NCBI GenBank assembly: GCA_910575245.1
Contig: CAJTEN010000002.1
Span: 145,185 to 209,184, forward strand
From: Clostridia bacterium
GTDB lineage: Bacteria; Bacillota; Clostridia; Lachnospirales; Lachnospiraceae
Reading direction: 5' to 3'
DNA length: 64,000 nucleotides
Shown here: positions 15,562-25,417 of the stretch, piece after piece
How positions within the stretch are numbered: the stretch's first letter is position 1
Layout of the letters: every line of letters starts with the position of its first letter
Program-made: the position numbers and the translations under genes
Notes under the pieces: model-generated
What the model saw: only the letters and a program-made list of their open reading frames with translations
Databases searched by the model: none
Told to the model about the DNA's origin: nothing

Positions 15562-15645
15562 TGCAGGAAAAGAGACTTGAACTCTCATGGTATTGCTACC
15601 ACACGGACCTGAACCGTGCGCGTCTGCCAATTCCGCCATTCCTGC
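15562..15645 (-). tRNA. tRNA-Leu(CAG)
   Basis: An 84-base class II tRNA. The acceptor GCAGGAA pairs with TTCCTGC, anticodon stem CACGG/CCGTG surrounds loop TTCAGGT (anticodon CAG, reads CUG), and a long variable arm and GAGTTCAAGTCTC T-arm follow. CCA is not encoded. It lies upstream of tRNA-Leu(TAA) on the same strand, with its own terminator between them. Confidence 0.93.
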
Positions 15646-15964
15646 GAACAAATGTTATTCTACAACCTTTTAGAAATAATGTCAATACTATTTTAAAAAA
15701 CTTTTCAAAAATATTTTTAATGTTTTTCGTTTTTTATGTTAAATATATAAGTTGATACCTTCCTTGAAAATTATTAAATCACAATCGGAATTTATGGAGG
15801 AGCTATGAAAATTGAGAAATGTGTAAAAGAGACCTTTGCCTTAATAGGAAAGGAATAAATTTCTGTGTTACACAAAGGGAAGCTGCTATAATTAGTTTCA
15901 TGAAACATGTATAAAATTTGAATCTTGTCCGTATACTTTAATATATTTTGTTTGGAGGCGAATT
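15646..15964. other. Intergenic region with a gene remnant
   Basis: 319 bases, AT-rich near the tRNA (its promoter side), then a 17-codon remnant of a GyrI-like domain gene at 15805-15858, then the leader of the 79-aa gene with TTGGAGG as its ribosome site. Nothing else was seen. Confidence 0.5.
15805..15858 (+). pseudogene. 5' remnant of a GyrI-like effector-binding-domain gene
   Basis: A GGAGG site and ATG open a 17-codon frame reading MKIEKCVKETFALIGKE, which matches the usual start of GyrI-like/AraC-effector small-molecule binding proteins. The frame then stops at TAA and the rest of the domain is absent downstream. It is read as a leftover of a deleted gene. Identification rests on a short match. 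Confidence 0.4.
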
Positions 15965-16204
15965 ATGGCAAGAGGACAAAGAAAATCCATTGATGAAAAA
16001 ATTCAACAAAAACAGGACTTGATTAAGAGTATTGAAACACGGCTTGATCATGAGAGAAAAGAGCTGGAGGACTTATTATGTGAAAAACAGCAGCAAGAGG
16101 TGAAAAGCCTCAATGACTTCCTTAAATCGTCCGGATTAAGTGTATACGAAGCCACAGAGGTATTACAGCAATACCTGTCCGGGCAGTATGATGCTACAGC
16201 GTAA
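15965..16204 (+). CDS. Small coiled-coil hypothetical protein, 79 aa
   Basis: Residues 8-50 form a charged coiled coil (RLDHERKELEDLLCEKQQQE); the C-terminal part, SLNDFLKSSGLSVYEATEVL, looks like a short helical bundle or dimerising tail. The basic start is MARGQRKS. TTGGAGG precedes the ATG. Similar proteins occur in many Lachnospiraceae genomes; function is unknown. It is monocistronic and followed by the hairpin repeat at 16283. Confidence 0.65.
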   Translation: MARGQRKSIDEKIQQKQDLIKSIETRLDHERKELEDLLCEKQQQEVKSLNDFLKSSGLSVYEATEVLQQYLSGQYDATA

Positions 16205-16282
16205 CTTTTATCTTTTTTATGTTCTTCTTAGCCGGGAGAGAATCTGCCCCTCGCCGCAGGCGACTTGGAATGGGCAAATTCC

Positions 16283-16314
16283 GTAACAGGGAAGCCGAAT
16301 GGCTGAACTGTTAC
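16283..16314. repeat. Dispersed hairpin repeat, copy 1
   Basis: GTAACAGGGAAGCC...GGCTGAACTGTTAC forms a hairpin. Its sequence is almost identical to the reverse complement of 63447-63477 and clearly related to 38179-38207. It lies between two host genes and upstream of the lipoprotein promoter. Confidence 0.75.
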
Positions 16315-16423
16315 GATGCGCGGTAACTTTGAAAAAGTTCTTTTGCTTTTTTATGTCGAGTATGATAGAATATAACCCGATTCAGGCGAACTTGTAACAG
16401 GGAGAGTCCGGGAGGGGATAATA

Positions 16424-17209
16424 TTGAAAAAGATAAGAAGAACGGCAATCCTGGCAGCTGTTGCTGCGATGCTGCTGGCAGCCTGCAGTAATGCGGCGGA
16501 TGGAAGAGTGGACTCTGGCGAGATCGTAGTACCGGAGATGTCTTCGGAAGATCTGTTGGTCAGTTCCCTGGAATATCTGCTGCAGGATGACGAGGCTGCG
16601 GAGAAGGAACCGGAGGAGAAGCCGCAGGAAGGCGCTGTGCCGGGATTGCAGGGTGAGCAGGAACCGGCAGAGGAGTCTGCACCGGAAGCAGAAGAGGAAG
16701 CAGTGATCTATTATGGCAATGCAGGTTCCTACGATTTGAACCAGGAAATCATACAGATAGAGGAAAGAACGGCGGAGGAACTGCTGGATGCTCTGGCAAA
16801 GCATAATATCGTATCACTGGATACCAAGGTGCTTTCTTTCGAGGAGAAAGAAACGGAGGAGGAGAAACTGCTGTATCTGGATCTCTCCAAGGCGATGAGC
16901 GAGTATTTAAAGACGATGTCCAAAGAAGCTGAGAGCATTATTGTAGCATCGGTCACAAATACTTTTCTGGAGAATTTCGAGGCTGACGGCATCTGTATTA
17001 CGGTAAACGGAAAGAGACTGATCACCAAAAATGCGGAATATGCAGAAATATTGTATAAGTGTACACCGGAGGAGCTGTTTGCGCATAACAGTATGTCTGG
17101 CAATGACGAACCGCAAGGGGAAGAGGAAAACGGGCAGACCACAGACAGTCAGGAGGATATACAGGATCAGGGAACGGAAGAGACGTTGCCTGAGGGAACC
17201 GAAGAATAG
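16424..17209 (+). CDS. GerMN-like lipoprotein
   Basis: A 261-aa secreted lipoprotein. The TTG start has GGGAGGGG upstream. The N-terminus has a basic start, hydrophobic core and lipobox LLAAC (Cys about residue 21). A long acidic Glu/Pro linker follows (residues 25-95). The C-terminal half, with LLYLDLSKAMSEYL, IIVASVTNTFLENF and ITVNGKRL, fits a GerMN domain, which is found in spore germination and sporulation lipoproteins. The tail is acidic and disordered. The upstream TATGATAGAATA probably holds the -10 box. A germination role is inferred only. Confidence 0.75.
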   Translation: MKKIRRTAILAAVAAMLLAACSNAADGRVDSGEIVVPEMSSEDLLVSSLEYLLQDDEAAEKEPEEKPQEGAVPGLQGEQEPAEESAPEAEEEAVIYYGNAGSYDLNQEIIQIEERTAEELLDALAKHNIVSLDTKVLSFEEKETEEEKLLYLDLSKAMSEYLKTMSKEAESIIVASVTNTFLENFEADGICITVNGKRLITKNAEYAEILYKCTPEELFAHNSMSGNDEPQGEEENGQTTDSQEDIQDQGTEETLPEGTEE

Positions 17210-17251
17210 TAAGAAACATACATAGCGAAAAACAGAGGAAAGAGGGATATT

Positions 17252-17890
17252 ATGGCCGAGGTCAGTGAACGTGAGCAGCTTATTTTTGATGTAACGCAGA
17301 CAGAATGGGATATGTTCCAGCATGTTTACAATACCGGAGGCAGGGCTTCCTGTCAGGATGATCCGGATACTTTCTTTAAAATGCGTATGAGCCAGTGGAT
17401 GGTATATTCCGATGAAGTGCTTCACAGCTATCAGGAGGATTGCAGGAAGGCATGTGAGGAGGGCAGGAATCTTCTGTTTGAGAAATATGGCAGGATGATG
17501 GAGAGTACCTTCCCGGAGGAATACGAAGGAATCAGGGATCATCTTCCGGATGTGGCGGACAAGTCAGATATTGTAGAGAAGATAGTAGGGATCAATCTGG
17601 AATGGGATGCCGCAATGCTGCGGGATTATCCGAATCTGAGAAACCGGGGAAGGGTACTGACAACAGCGGAGGACGGTATTATGGCAGGTTCTTCCATGGA
17701 AAGCTATCTTCGCTGCGAACTGCTGTCCTATTCCATGCATACACTGGAATTGATCTGGAAGGAGACGCTTGCGGCATATGAGAAAGGCGAGAGCCTGCTG
17801 AAACAGACCATCGCCAATGAGACGCTTTTCTATGGATACGGTTCTTTAGAAGAAGCGGAGGCAAAGCACGCGAAACTTCAGGAAAACTAA
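17252..17890 (+). CDS. DUF4125 family protein
   Basis: A 212-aa soluble protein with the DUF4125 hallmark [20 protein letters not shown] near residues 20-40, followed by FFKMRMSQW. The remainder is helical. No signal peptide or known catalytic motif is present. The family is frequent in gut Clostridia and its function is unknown. AGAGGG precedes the ATG. It lies 42 bases after the lipoprotein gene and overlaps the 3' end of the convergent DUF6320 gene by 4 bases. Confidence 0.8.
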   Translation: MAEVSEREQLIFDVTQTEWDMFQHVYNTGGRASCQDDPDTFFKMRMSQWMVYSDEVLHSYQEDCRKACEEGRNLLFEKYGRMMESTFPEEYEGIRDHLPDVADKSDIVEKIVGINLEWDAAMLRDYPNLRNRGRVLTTAEDGIMAGSSMESYLRCELLSYSMHTLELIWKETLAAYEKGESLLKQTIANETLFYGYGSLEEAEAKHAKLQEN

Positions 17891-18591
17891 AAATGCAGGC
17901 GTCTGCGCACCTCGTTGCGCAGGCGCTTTTTTGCCAGTATGGTAACCAGTGCAAAATCGATGATAACGCACACGGTCAGGACTACCGCAGACCAGGTGAT
18001 GCGGTAAGGAAGGCCAAGAAGATGTTTGATCAGCAGTTCCAGTGATACGCAGAAGATGGGAATCTCCACGAAGATGCACAGGGAACAAGAAAGGATTGTC
18101 AGCGGAAAGAATCTGGAAAGCAGAGGGAAACATTCCGCACAGATTGTCAGGAGCAGGACTATAGGCAGTCCCAGCTGCAGAAGCCATGTATCGGAATCTG
18201 TTAAGAAGCTGATCAAAAAGAGATAGACAGCTACGGATACGCCGTCAGCGAGCAGCGAGACATAGATAGGGGTCTTGCTGTAAAAGATCGCAGGAAAGGT
18301 AAAGACGAAAAGGCAGATACAGCCGCCGATTACGCTCATGGACCAGAGAGAGGCATCGAAAACCAGAAGATTCAGGAGCAGACAGGTGGCGCTGGTAGCA
18401 GTGAGAACCACAGATAACAGGATTCCCAGATCTTTACGCTTCACCACTTCTACCTGTCCTTTATTGTCAGGATAAGGAGAAGCGGGAAATTCTATGTTTA
18501 GCCGGTTGGGATTGATAACGGGGGTGTGACAGAGAGGGCATTCTTTCAACGAAGCTTCCAGCTCCACACCACAGTTTACACAATATGACAT
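17887..18591 (-). CDS. DUF6320-type zinc-ribbon membrane protein
   Basis: A 234-aa protein. The start is set at the ATG with GGAGG upstream (18591); a longer frame to 18651 lacks support. The N-terminus is a zinc ribbon ([20 protein letters not shown], two CxxC pairs). About six hydrophobic segments then cover residues 55-220, and the C-terminus is basic. It lies directly downstream of the acetyltransferase-like gene on the same strand, an arrangement seen repeatedly in Firmicutes, so it is probably a membrane partner of that enzyme. Confidence 0.75.
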   Translation of the reverse strand: MSYCVNCGVELEASLKECPLCHTPVINPNRLNIEFPASPYPDNKGQVEVVKRKDLGILLSVVLTATSATCLLLNLLVFDASLWSMSVIGGCICLFVFTFPAIFYSKTPIYVSLLADGVSVAVYLFLISFLTDSDTWLLQLGLPIVLLLTICAECFPLLSRFFPLTILSCSLCIFVEIPIFCVSLELLIKHLLGLPYRITWSAVVLTVCVIIDFALVTILAKKRLRNEVRRRLHF

Positions 18592-18662
18592 ATTAGATTC
18601 CTCCATACAGCAGCCAGATGCTTTTACGGCCGCTGTCTTTCTTGTTAACATTATGACAGGTG

Positions 18663-20003
18663 TCAGTCGATATTTCTATTCCGGTTGCTCTCGATCTTAA
18701 CATGGATGCCGTCCTGTACCAGCTTGCGGAAAAAGTAGCGTTCCACGTCGGCTTCTATGATGCTGCTGGCGAAATTGATGGTCAGGACATCCTCGAAACT
18801 GATGATGGCACAGTTGGTGCGGGAAGAAAAGGGCTGGCCCATGTAGATATCGAACCGTTCGATATAGGGCTTCATATCCTCGGGCACATGAAGCGCTCCC
18901 ATATTCGTCAGTCCGGCGGAAGAATTCTTGTCCTGTACCCTGGTATAAAAGGTGCGTACCACAAAATCCTTGATAAAGAGGGGGACTACGCGGATCAGCG
19001 GATTGCGCTGGGTAGCGGCGTTGGTAGTGATGTCTCCCCGGAGAAATTTATCATTAATATAATAGCGCATGAAATTGTGCACATGGGTGACAATTTCCTC
19101 GAAGGTGTAGTTGCCCAGTCTGGGATCGATGGAAGGATATACCATCGTGATGAAGTTGCGCAGTGTTTTGGACGGAAAGAAGCGGCGCAGGTTCACCGGC
19201 ATGGCGATCCTGACAGGACGAAGCCTTATGTGAAAGTCGGCGTTCTGCTTCTGCAGCAGTGCGTAGAGCAGGACTGCATTCAGATATTCTGTGATGCTTG
19301 CGTTGTATTTTTTGGCTACAGTCATGACCTCACGGACGGAAAGAATGCCGTCAATGATGTTGAGTGTGTAGAAAGGCTCTTTCGTGCCGCGGATCCGGTA
19401 AGTTTTCTCAGCGGGACGCGGGGGACATACCTGGGCATGGGCATAGCGCATATAAGCGTCCTCCAGCTCCTCCGGATCCGGTTCCGAGGCGATATCAAGT
19501 ACGAATCCCTCCGGCTTGACAGGGTGGCCGAGCAGCCCAAGATAAGCGGCTGTCAGTGTCTGCAGAAGGCACATGCCGCCGGTGCCGTCACCGAGACTGT
19601 GGTGGGCTTCCAGGGAAATCCGGTTCTTGTAGTAATAGACTCTGACCAGATAGCGCATATTGCCCTTGAACGGCATGGGCATACAGGGATTGCTGATATC
19701 CTTCATGACATACGGACCGGGTCTGTTGTTAGGTTCCAGATAGCGCCAGAATAACCCTTTGCGGATTGCCACCTTGTAGGTTGGGAAACGAGGCAGCGTC
19801 TTATCCAGCGCTGTCTGCAGTATTGCCGGGTTGATCACTTCTTTCAGGACAACAGACAGGCGGTAGACGGAAGAGAAGTCACGCCGCTGCAGAGTCGGAT
19901 AGACGATGGCAGACAGATCCAGCTTATACCAGACATCCCTTTTATTTCGGCCGGACCGGCCTGTTTGTTTTGGTATCTGCGTTTTGGTGTGCTGCTTTGC
20001 CAT
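18663..20003 (-). CDS. Condensation/alcohol acetyltransferase-fold protein
   Basis: A 446-aa protein with HHSLGDG at residues 134-140, the HHxxxDG active site of the CoA-dependent acyltransferase superfamily (condensation domains, wax ester synthases, alcohol acetyltransferases). The second half has the family-like SITEYLNAVLLYAL and VRIAMPVNLRRFF segments. The Lys/Arg/Gln-rich N-terminus (residues 1-22) is disordered. It probably transfers an acyl group to an alcohol or amine; the substrate is not evident. It is divergent from the esterase gene and co-directional with DUF6320. Confidence 0.8.
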   Translation of the reverse strand: MAKQHTKTQIPKQTGRSGRNKRDVWYKLDLSAIVYPTLQRRDFSSVYRLSVVLKEVINPAILQTALDKTLPRFPTYKVAIRKGLFWRYLEPNNRPGPYVMKDISNPCMPMPFKGNMRYLVRVYYYKNRISLEAHHSLGDGTGGMCLLQTLTAAYLGLLGHPVKPEGFVLDIASEPDPEELEDAYMRYAHAQVCPPRPAEKTYRIRGTKEPFYTLNIIDGILSVREVMTVAKKYNASITEYLNAVLLYALLQKQNADFHIRLRPVRIAMPVNLRRFFPSKTLRNFITMVYPSIDPRLGNYTFEEIVTHVHNFMRYYINDKFLRGDITTNAATQRNPLIRVVPLFIKDFVVRTFYTRVQDKNSSAGLTNMGALHVPEDMKPYIERFDIYMGQPFSSRTNCAIISFEDVLTINFASSIIEADVERYFFRKLVQDGIHVKIESNRNRNID

Positions 20004-20173
20004 GAATATAGTGAACTCCCATCTTGTAATATTATCTGAAAGCAGACCGCGCTATAAGCGGCGTATTTATAATCTGAAAAGATTACCTATAGATATCATA
20101 CCATAAATATGATATCTTATGTTAATATATTTGTATTTAACGGAAAAAGTTACCTGGAAGGAGGAAGAGATAC

Positions 20174-21091
20174 ATGGCGATAGCAGAGAAACGAAACGCG
20201 AATCTAATGAATCTGATCAAAAGGATGCATGGTGTGGTGGAAAATGCAGACATTGAGAAACACCGTCAGTCCCAGGATCATTTCGGGGCCTTGCTGGGCA
20301 GCAGCAAGGACGTATTGATGGAAGACGTAAAGATCCGTGATCATCCCACGGCAGGGGAGATTTTGGACGGAGAGTGGATTTATGTAAACCGAGCGCATAT
20401 GAAGAAGTATGTGATCCTCTATTGCCATGGTGGTGGTTATTCTACCGGCAGCAGGATTTATGCCAGGACGCTGACAAAAAAACTGGCTATGTCCACCTCC
20501 ATGGATGTGCTTAGCTTTGATTACCGGCTGGCTCCGGAGAATCCTTATCCGGCTGCCATAGAGGATGCCATGAAGGTGTGGAATTATCTGATGCTTCTGG
20601 GATATGGAGCGAGGGATGTGATTCTGGCGGGAGATTCCGCGGGCGGAAATCTGGCACTTTCATTGACTTTGAAGCTTAAGGAGGAGAAGCGTCTTCTGCC
20701 GAGGGGACTAGTCCTGATGTCGCCATGGACGGACCTTACTTCATCGGGGGAGTCCCATGAGACGAGGGCGCAGATCGATCCAGTGCTGCATGCCGGATAT
20801 CTGGCAGAGATGATTCGGAATTATGCACCGGAAGAAGACCTGAACAATCCCTTTATCTCACCGCTCTTCGGTAATTATGAGGGATTTCCGCCTGTATATA
20901 TTCAGGTCGGGGAGAATGAGATCCTTCTGGATGATTCGGTGATGCTCTACCGGAAACTGCTGGAGGCGAATGTATCCGTCAAGTTGGACAGGTTTCCGGG
21001 GATGTGGCATGTTTTTCAGATGTCGCCCTTTAAGACCGCTTATGAGGCAATGGATAAGAATGCGGAGTTCATCTATGATATCTGCAGGTAA
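20174..21091 (+). CDS. HSL-type alpha/beta hydrolase (esterase)
   Basis: A 305-aa esterase of the hormone-sensitive-lipase group. It has oxyanion HGGG at residues 85-88, nucleophile S155 in GDSAGGNLA, and catalytic His near 279 in GMWHVF. The family Asp lies around residues 248-255. No signal peptide is present. GGAGGAAG precedes the ATG. It is divergently transcribed from the acetyltransferase-like gene, so the pair could make and break the same esters; this is inference from adjacency. Confidence 0.88.
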   Translation: MAIAEKRNANLMNLIKRMHGVVENADIEKHRQSQDHFGALLGSSKDVLMEDVKIRDHPTAGEILDGEWIYVNRAHMKKYVILYCHGGGYSTGSRIYARTLTKKLAMSTSMDVLSFDYRLAPENPYPAAIEDAMKVWNYLMLLGYGARDVILAGDSAGGNLALSLTLKLKEEKRLLPRGLVLMSPWTDLTSSGESHETRAQIDPVLHAGYLAEMIRNYAPEEDLNNPFISPLFGNYEGFPPVYIQVGENEILLDDSVMLYRKLLEANVSVKLDRFPGMWHVFQMSPFKTAYEAMDKNAEFIYDICR

Positions 21092-21198
21092 GATTCTTGT
21101 GCCTATGCCGTCTTATTCCTGTGCCGGTTCTGAATCTATAAAATTTTTGTAAAAAAGAAGGATTTATCCGATCCGCCCAGAATAATAAGAGTAGGAGA

Positions 21199-21250
21199 AT
21201 CACAGACGGTCTGTGATAAGGGCAGAAGTGTAAACACGGACGGTGTTTAC
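21199..21250 (+). promoter_or_regulatory. Two palindromes upstream of dgt
   Basis: ATCACAGAC-G-GTCTGTGAT (21199-21217, 9-bp arms) and GTAAACAC...GTGTTTAC (21230-21250, 8-bp arms) lie directly before the dgt ribosome site. Both are perfect. They may be regulator operators or leader hairpins controlling the dgt-dnaG-rpoD operon. Confidence 0.6.
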
Positions 21251-21270
21251 GGAATGAAGAAAGGCACGCC

Positions 21271-22275
21271 ATGAATATACGGGAAAGTCTGGAACAGTGG
21301 GAGAAAGAGTATCTCAGTCCCTACGCCATGCTCAGTATGCATTCCGGAGGAAGGCTTAAACCGGAAGAGCAATGCGATATCCGGCCGGTATTTCAGAGGG
21401 ACAGGGACAGGATCATACATAGTAAGTCTTTCCGGCGTTTAAAGGATAAGACACAGGTATTCCTTACACCGGAAGGCGATCATTACAGAACGCGTCTGAC
21501 ACATACGCTGGAGGTCAGCCAGACAGCCAGGACGATTGCCAAGGCACTGCAGCTTAATGAGGATCTGGTGGAGGCTGTTGCGCTGGGGCATGATCTGGGG
21601 CATACACCCTTTGGACATGCCGGAGAGCGGGCGCTGGACCGGGCCTGTCCTCTCGGTTTCAGGCATAATGAGCAGAGTGTGAGGACCGTAGACCTTCTGG
21701 AGAAGGACGGACAGGGAATCAATCTTACCGTGGAAGTGCGGGACGGAATCCTGAATCACCAGACCGCCTCCATGCCGGCTACGCTGGAGGGCAGAATCGT
21801 GAGGCTGGCCGATAAGATAGCCTATATTCATCATGATACGGACGATGCGATCAGAGGGGGCATCATGAAGGAGTCGGATGTTCCTAAGGAGGTCAGCAGT
21901 GTTGCAGGACACAGCTGTACGCAGAGACTGGATTATTTTATTCATAATATTGTAATCAACAGCCGGGGCAGGGATGAGATCTGTATGTCGGAGGAGGCGG
22001 AAGAAGCCATGCGGACGATGCGGGAATTCATGTTCCGCAATGTCTATCGCAATCCGATTGCCAAGGGGCAGGAGAATAAGGCGGAGGGCCTGGTAGTCAC
22101 TCTGTACGAATATTATATGAACCATACGGAGAAGCTGCCGAAGTTCCTCTACAGGCTTATGGAGGAAGGGGAACCTCTCGAGAGGATTGTGTGCGATTAT
22201 ATTGGTTCCATGACAGACCGGTTTGCCATAGCCCAGTACCAGAAGATCTACATTCCCAAGACCTGGCACGGTTAA
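21271..22275 (+). CDS. dgt: dGTPase-family triphosphohydrolase
   Basis: A 334-aa HD-domain enzyme that splits dNTPs to nucleosides and triphosphate. It has FRRLKDKTQVF, THTLEVSQ (H78), GHDLGHTPFGHAGE (H107-D108) and HHDTDDAIR in family order. Its shorter length is that of the Clostridia/Bacteroidetes type. Position upstream of dnaG and rpoD is conserved in Clostridia and suggests a link between nucleotide pools and replication start. AAGAAAGG lies before the ATG. Confidence 0.92.
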   Translation: MNIRESLEQWEKEYLSPYAMLSMHSGGRLKPEEQCDIRPVFQRDRDRIIHSKSFRRLKDKTQVFLTPEGDHYRTRLTHTLEVSQTARTIAKALQLNEDLVEAVALGHDLGHTPFGHAGERALDRACPLGFRHNEQSVRTVDLLEKDGQGINLTVEVRDGILNHQTASMPATLEGRIVRLADKIAYIHHDTDDAIRGGIMKESDVPKEVSSVAGHSCTQRLDYFIHNIVINSRGRDEICMSEEAEEAMRTMREFMFRNVYRNPIAKGQENKAEGLVVTLYEYYMNHTEKLPKFLYRLMEEGEPLERIVCDYIGSMTDRFAIAQYQKIYIPKTWHG

Positions 22276-22313
22276 TGATGTTTCGGAGGAATGTTACGGA
22301 AAGAAAGGACAAG

Positions 22314-24083
22314 ATGTATTATCCGGAAGAACTGATTGAAGAGGTCAGAACAAAAAGTGATATTGTCGATGTGATTTCGGGGTATGTCCGTATGCAGAAG
22401 AAGGGAAGCAATTATTTCGGACTGTGCCCTTTTCATAATGAAAAGTCTCCTTCCTTCTCGGTATCTCCTTCCAAGCAGATTTTCTACTGCTTCGGATGCG
22501 GGGCCGGAGGCAATGTGATCACCTTTCTGATGGAATATGAGAACGCAACCTTTCAGGAGGCGGTCAAGATGCTGGCAGACAGGGCAGGCATCAATCTGCC
22601 GGAGATGGAATATAATGAGGAAGCCAGGCAGAAGGAGAGCAGACGTGCCAGACTGCTGGAGATCAATAAGGAAGCGGCTAAATATTATTATTATATGTTG
22701 AGGAATCCCAGAGGACGGGCCGGGTATCAGTATCTGTCCGGCCGGCAGCTTTCGGAGGAGACCATGAAGAAATTCGGCCTGGGCTATGCGGACGGGGCGG
22801 CCTCCGATCTGACAGCGTATTTAAGATCGAAGGGCTATGGGGATGATCTTCTGAACGAATCCGGTCTTATCGCCTATGACGAGAAACGGGGAATTCATGA
22901 CAAGTTCTGGAATCGGGTTATGTTTCCGATTCAGGACGGGAACCATCGGGTGATCGGTTTCGGCGGACGTGTGATGGGGGATGCCAAGCCTAAATATCTG
23001 AATTCGCCGGAGACCATGATATTCGACAAGAGCCGCAATCTGTACGGCCTGAATTTCGCCAGGACAGCAAGAAAAGGGAATATTATCCTGTGTGAAGGCT
23101 ATATGGATGTGATTGCCATGCATCAGGCCGGCTTTACACAGGCGGTTGCCTCACTGGGAACTGCTTTCACGACAGGACAAGCCAGTCTCTTGAGACGTTA
23201 TGCGGAGGATGTCCTGCTGGCTTATGACAGCGATGGGGCAGGCGTCAATGCGGCCATGCGTGCGATCGGTATTCTGAAGGAGTCGGGACTGCGCGGCAGG
23301 GTGATCGATATGCGTCCCTATAAGGATCCCGACGAATTCATGAAGAATCTGGGGGCCGAGGCGTTTCAGGAGAGGATCGATCAGGCGCAGAACAGTTTTT
23401 TCTTCGAACTGAGTGTGCTTGAGAAGGAGTATCAGATGGAGGATCCGGAATCCCGGACAGCCTTCCACAGAGAGATCGCGAAGAAACTCTGCGGCTTCGA
23501 GGAAGAGGTGGAGCGGGAGAACTACATAGAAGCGGTTGCACAGAAATATCATATCGGATTCGAGAATCTGCGTAAGCTTGTGAACAGCTATGCAGCTAAG
23601 ACCGGGCTGGCACAGCCGGTGCCGAGACCGAAAAGCACGGTTGCGAAGAAGAATACACCGGAAGAGAATGCGAAGAAGGCCCAGCGGATTCTGCTGACCT
23701 GGATTACGGAGGAACCGGAGCTGTACCGTAAGATCAAACCGTATATCGGGGTGGAGGATTTCACGGACGAGCTGTACCGGCAAGTGGCGGGCAGACTGTT
23801 TGATGATCTGGAGAAGGGAATCTATCAGCCGGCGGCGGTCATAAGTGCCTTTGAAGAGGAGCAGGAGCAGCGGGCTGTGGCCGAGATCTTTAATACACAG
23901 CTCTATGAGATTACAACGCCCAAGGAACGGGAGAAGGCTTTTCATGATATTCTGTATTCCGTGAAGAAAAACAGCTTCGAGTTTTATTCCGGCAGGATGG
24001 GGACTGATGTGAACGCCATTAATCAGGTAATCTCGGGCAAAAAAGCATTGGAAGAACTTAGCAAAACGCATATTTCCCTGTAA
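22314..24083 (+). CDS. dnaG: DNA primase
   Basis: A 589-aa primase. The start MYYPEELI at 22314 is chosen over an upstream in-frame ATG because a GAAAGGA site precedes it and it fits the family N-terminus. The CHC2 zinc finger uses C38, H41, C59 and C62. The catalytic TOPRIM core has CEGYMDV near residue 260 and AYDSDGAG further on. The C-terminal helicase-binding region is present. It makes RNA primers at the replication fork and lies 38 bases after dgt. Confidence 0.95.
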   Translation: MYYPEELIEEVRTKSDIVDVISGYVRMQKKGSNYFGLCPFHNEKSPSFSVSPSKQIFYCFGCGAGGNVITFLMEYENATFQEAVKMLADRAGINLPEMEYNEEARQKESRRARLLEINKEAAKYYYYMLRNPRGRAGYQYLSGRQLSEETMKKFGLGYADGAASDLTAYLRSKGYGDDLLNESGLIAYDEKRGIHDKFWNRVMFPIQDGNHRVIGFGGRVMGDAKPKYLNSPETMIFDKSRNLYGLNFARTARKGNIILCEGYMDVIAMHQAGFTQAVASLGTAFTTGQASLLRRYAEDVLLAYDSDGAGVNAAMRAIGILKESGLRGRVIDMRPYKDPDEFMKNLGAEAFQERIDQAQNSFFFELSVLEKEYQMEDPESRTAFHREIAKKLCGFEEEVERENYIEAVAQKYHIGFENLRKLVNSYAAKTGLAQPVPRPKSTVAKKNTPEENAKKAQRILLTWITEEPELYRKIKPYIGVEDFTDELYRQVAGRLFDDLEKGIYQPAAVISAFEEEQEQRAVAEIFNTQLYEITTPKEREKAFHDILYSVKKNSFEFYSGRMGTDVNAINQVISGKKALEELSKTHISL

Positions 24084-24304
24084 TACGGGTAAGCTATTCG
24101 CAACGGGAAATGCACCGGTATCATGTACAGAATGTGCGGAAAACCGTTTTATGACCGAAGCGGAGAGAATACCTTGACAGGGATAAACATAGATATGAAA
24201 GTTGTTGTCTAAAGGATGCCGTGTGTTATAAGCATGGCGGATAAGCTGTGTCCGGCTGCAAGCGGACTGCAGTAACTTGAAACATAGGAAGGATGGGCCA
24301 CGTA

Positions 24305-25417
24305 ATGGACGAAAATGTACAGGCAAAGTTTGAAGAGCGCCTTAAGGAGCTCCTGGCGGCTGCCAAGAAGAAAAAGAATGTCCTGGAATATCAGGAGATC
24401 AATGATTTCTTTCAGGGGATTGCGCTGGAGGAGGATCAGTTTGATAAGATATTAGAGACATTGGAACAGAATAATGTAGATATACTGCGCATATCTGAGG
24501 ACGATGACGTAGATGATGAAGAGATTATCTTAAGTGAAGAAGACGAGGTAGATGTAGAGAACATTGACCTGTCGGTTCCGGATGGCATCAGTATAGAAGA
24601 TCCGGTCAGAATGTATCTGAAAGAGATAGGTAAGGTACCCCTTTTGAATGCGGAGGAAGAGATCGAACTGGCCAAGAAGATGGAGATGGGCGATCAGGAT
24701 GCGAAGAAGCGGCTGGCAGAGGCGAATCTGCGTCTTGTTGTCAGCATTGCCAAGCGCTATGTGGGGCGCGGTATGTTGTTTTTAGATTTGATTCAGGAGG
24801 GGAATCTGGGGCTTATTAAGGCCGTGGAGAAATTTGATTACCGGAAAGGATATAAATTTTCTACTTATGCCACATGGTGGATCCGTCAGGCAATTACGAG
24901 AGCAATCGCTGACCAGGCGAGAACGATCCGCATCCCGGTGCATATGGTGGAGACTATCAATAAACTGATCCGCGTCAGCAGGCAGCTGCTGCAGGAGCTG
25001 GGGAGGGAACCTACCCCGGAGGAGATCGCGGATCAGATGAACATGCCGGTGGAGCGTGTGCGTGAGATTCTGAAGATCTCTCAGGAACCGGTGTCTCTGG
25101 AGACGCCGATCGGCGAGGAAGAGGACAGCCATCTGGGTGATTTCATTCAGGATGACAACGTGCCGGTTCCGGCAGATGCAGCCGCTTTTACTCTGTTAAA
25201 GGAGCAGCTGATGGAAGTGCTGGGTACCTTGACGGAAAGAGAACAGAAGGTGCTGCGTCTGCGGTTTGGTTTGGATGACGGACGGGCCAGAACTCTGGAG
25301 GAAGTGGGTAAGGAGTTCAATGTGACCCGTGAACGTATCCGGCAGATCGAGGCTAAGGCGCTGCGTAAGCTGCGTCATCCCAGCAGAAGCCGCAAATTAA
25401 AGGATTATTTGGACTGA
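24305..25417 (+). CDS. rpoD: RNA polymerase primary sigma factor
   Basis: A 370-aa sigma-70. The start at 24305 (MDENVQ) is preferred because AGGAAGG directly abuts the earlier ATG at 24293. Region 1.1 is followed by an acidic stretch, region 1.2 ([16 protein letters not shown]), region 2 ([10 protein letters not shown] for -10 recognition and melting), region 3 and region 4 ([20 protein letters not shown] helix-turn-helix). It directs housekeeping transcription. A TTGACA at about 24174 may belong to an internal promoter. Confidence 0.95.
   Translation: MDENVQAKFEERLKELLAAAKKKKNVLEYQEINDFFQGIALEEDQFDKILETLEQNNVDILRISEDDDVDDEEIILSEEDEVDVENIDLSVPDGISIEDPVRMYLKEIGKVPLLNAEEEIELAKKMEMGDQDAKKRLAEANLRLVVSIAKRYVGRGMLFLDLIQEGNLGLIKAVEKFDYRKGYKFSTYATWWIRQAITRAIADQARTIRIPVHMVETINKLIRVSRQLLQELGREPTPEEIADQMNMPVERVREILKISQEPVSLETPIGEEEDSHLGDFIQDDNVPVPADAAAFTLLKEQLMEVLGTLTEREQKVLRLRFGLDDGRARTLEEVGKEFNVTRERIRQIEAKALRKLRHPSRSRKLKDYLD

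Noticed and set aside
18660..19754. Long open frame antisense to the acetyltransferase-like gene
   Set aside because: It lies wholly opposite a gene with a clear HHxxxDG motif and has no ribosome site or recognisable domain; a coding shadow.
23151..24326. 391-codon minus-strand frame over dnaG
   Set aside because: It is antisense to the primase C-terminus, with His/Leu-rich shadow composition and no motif.
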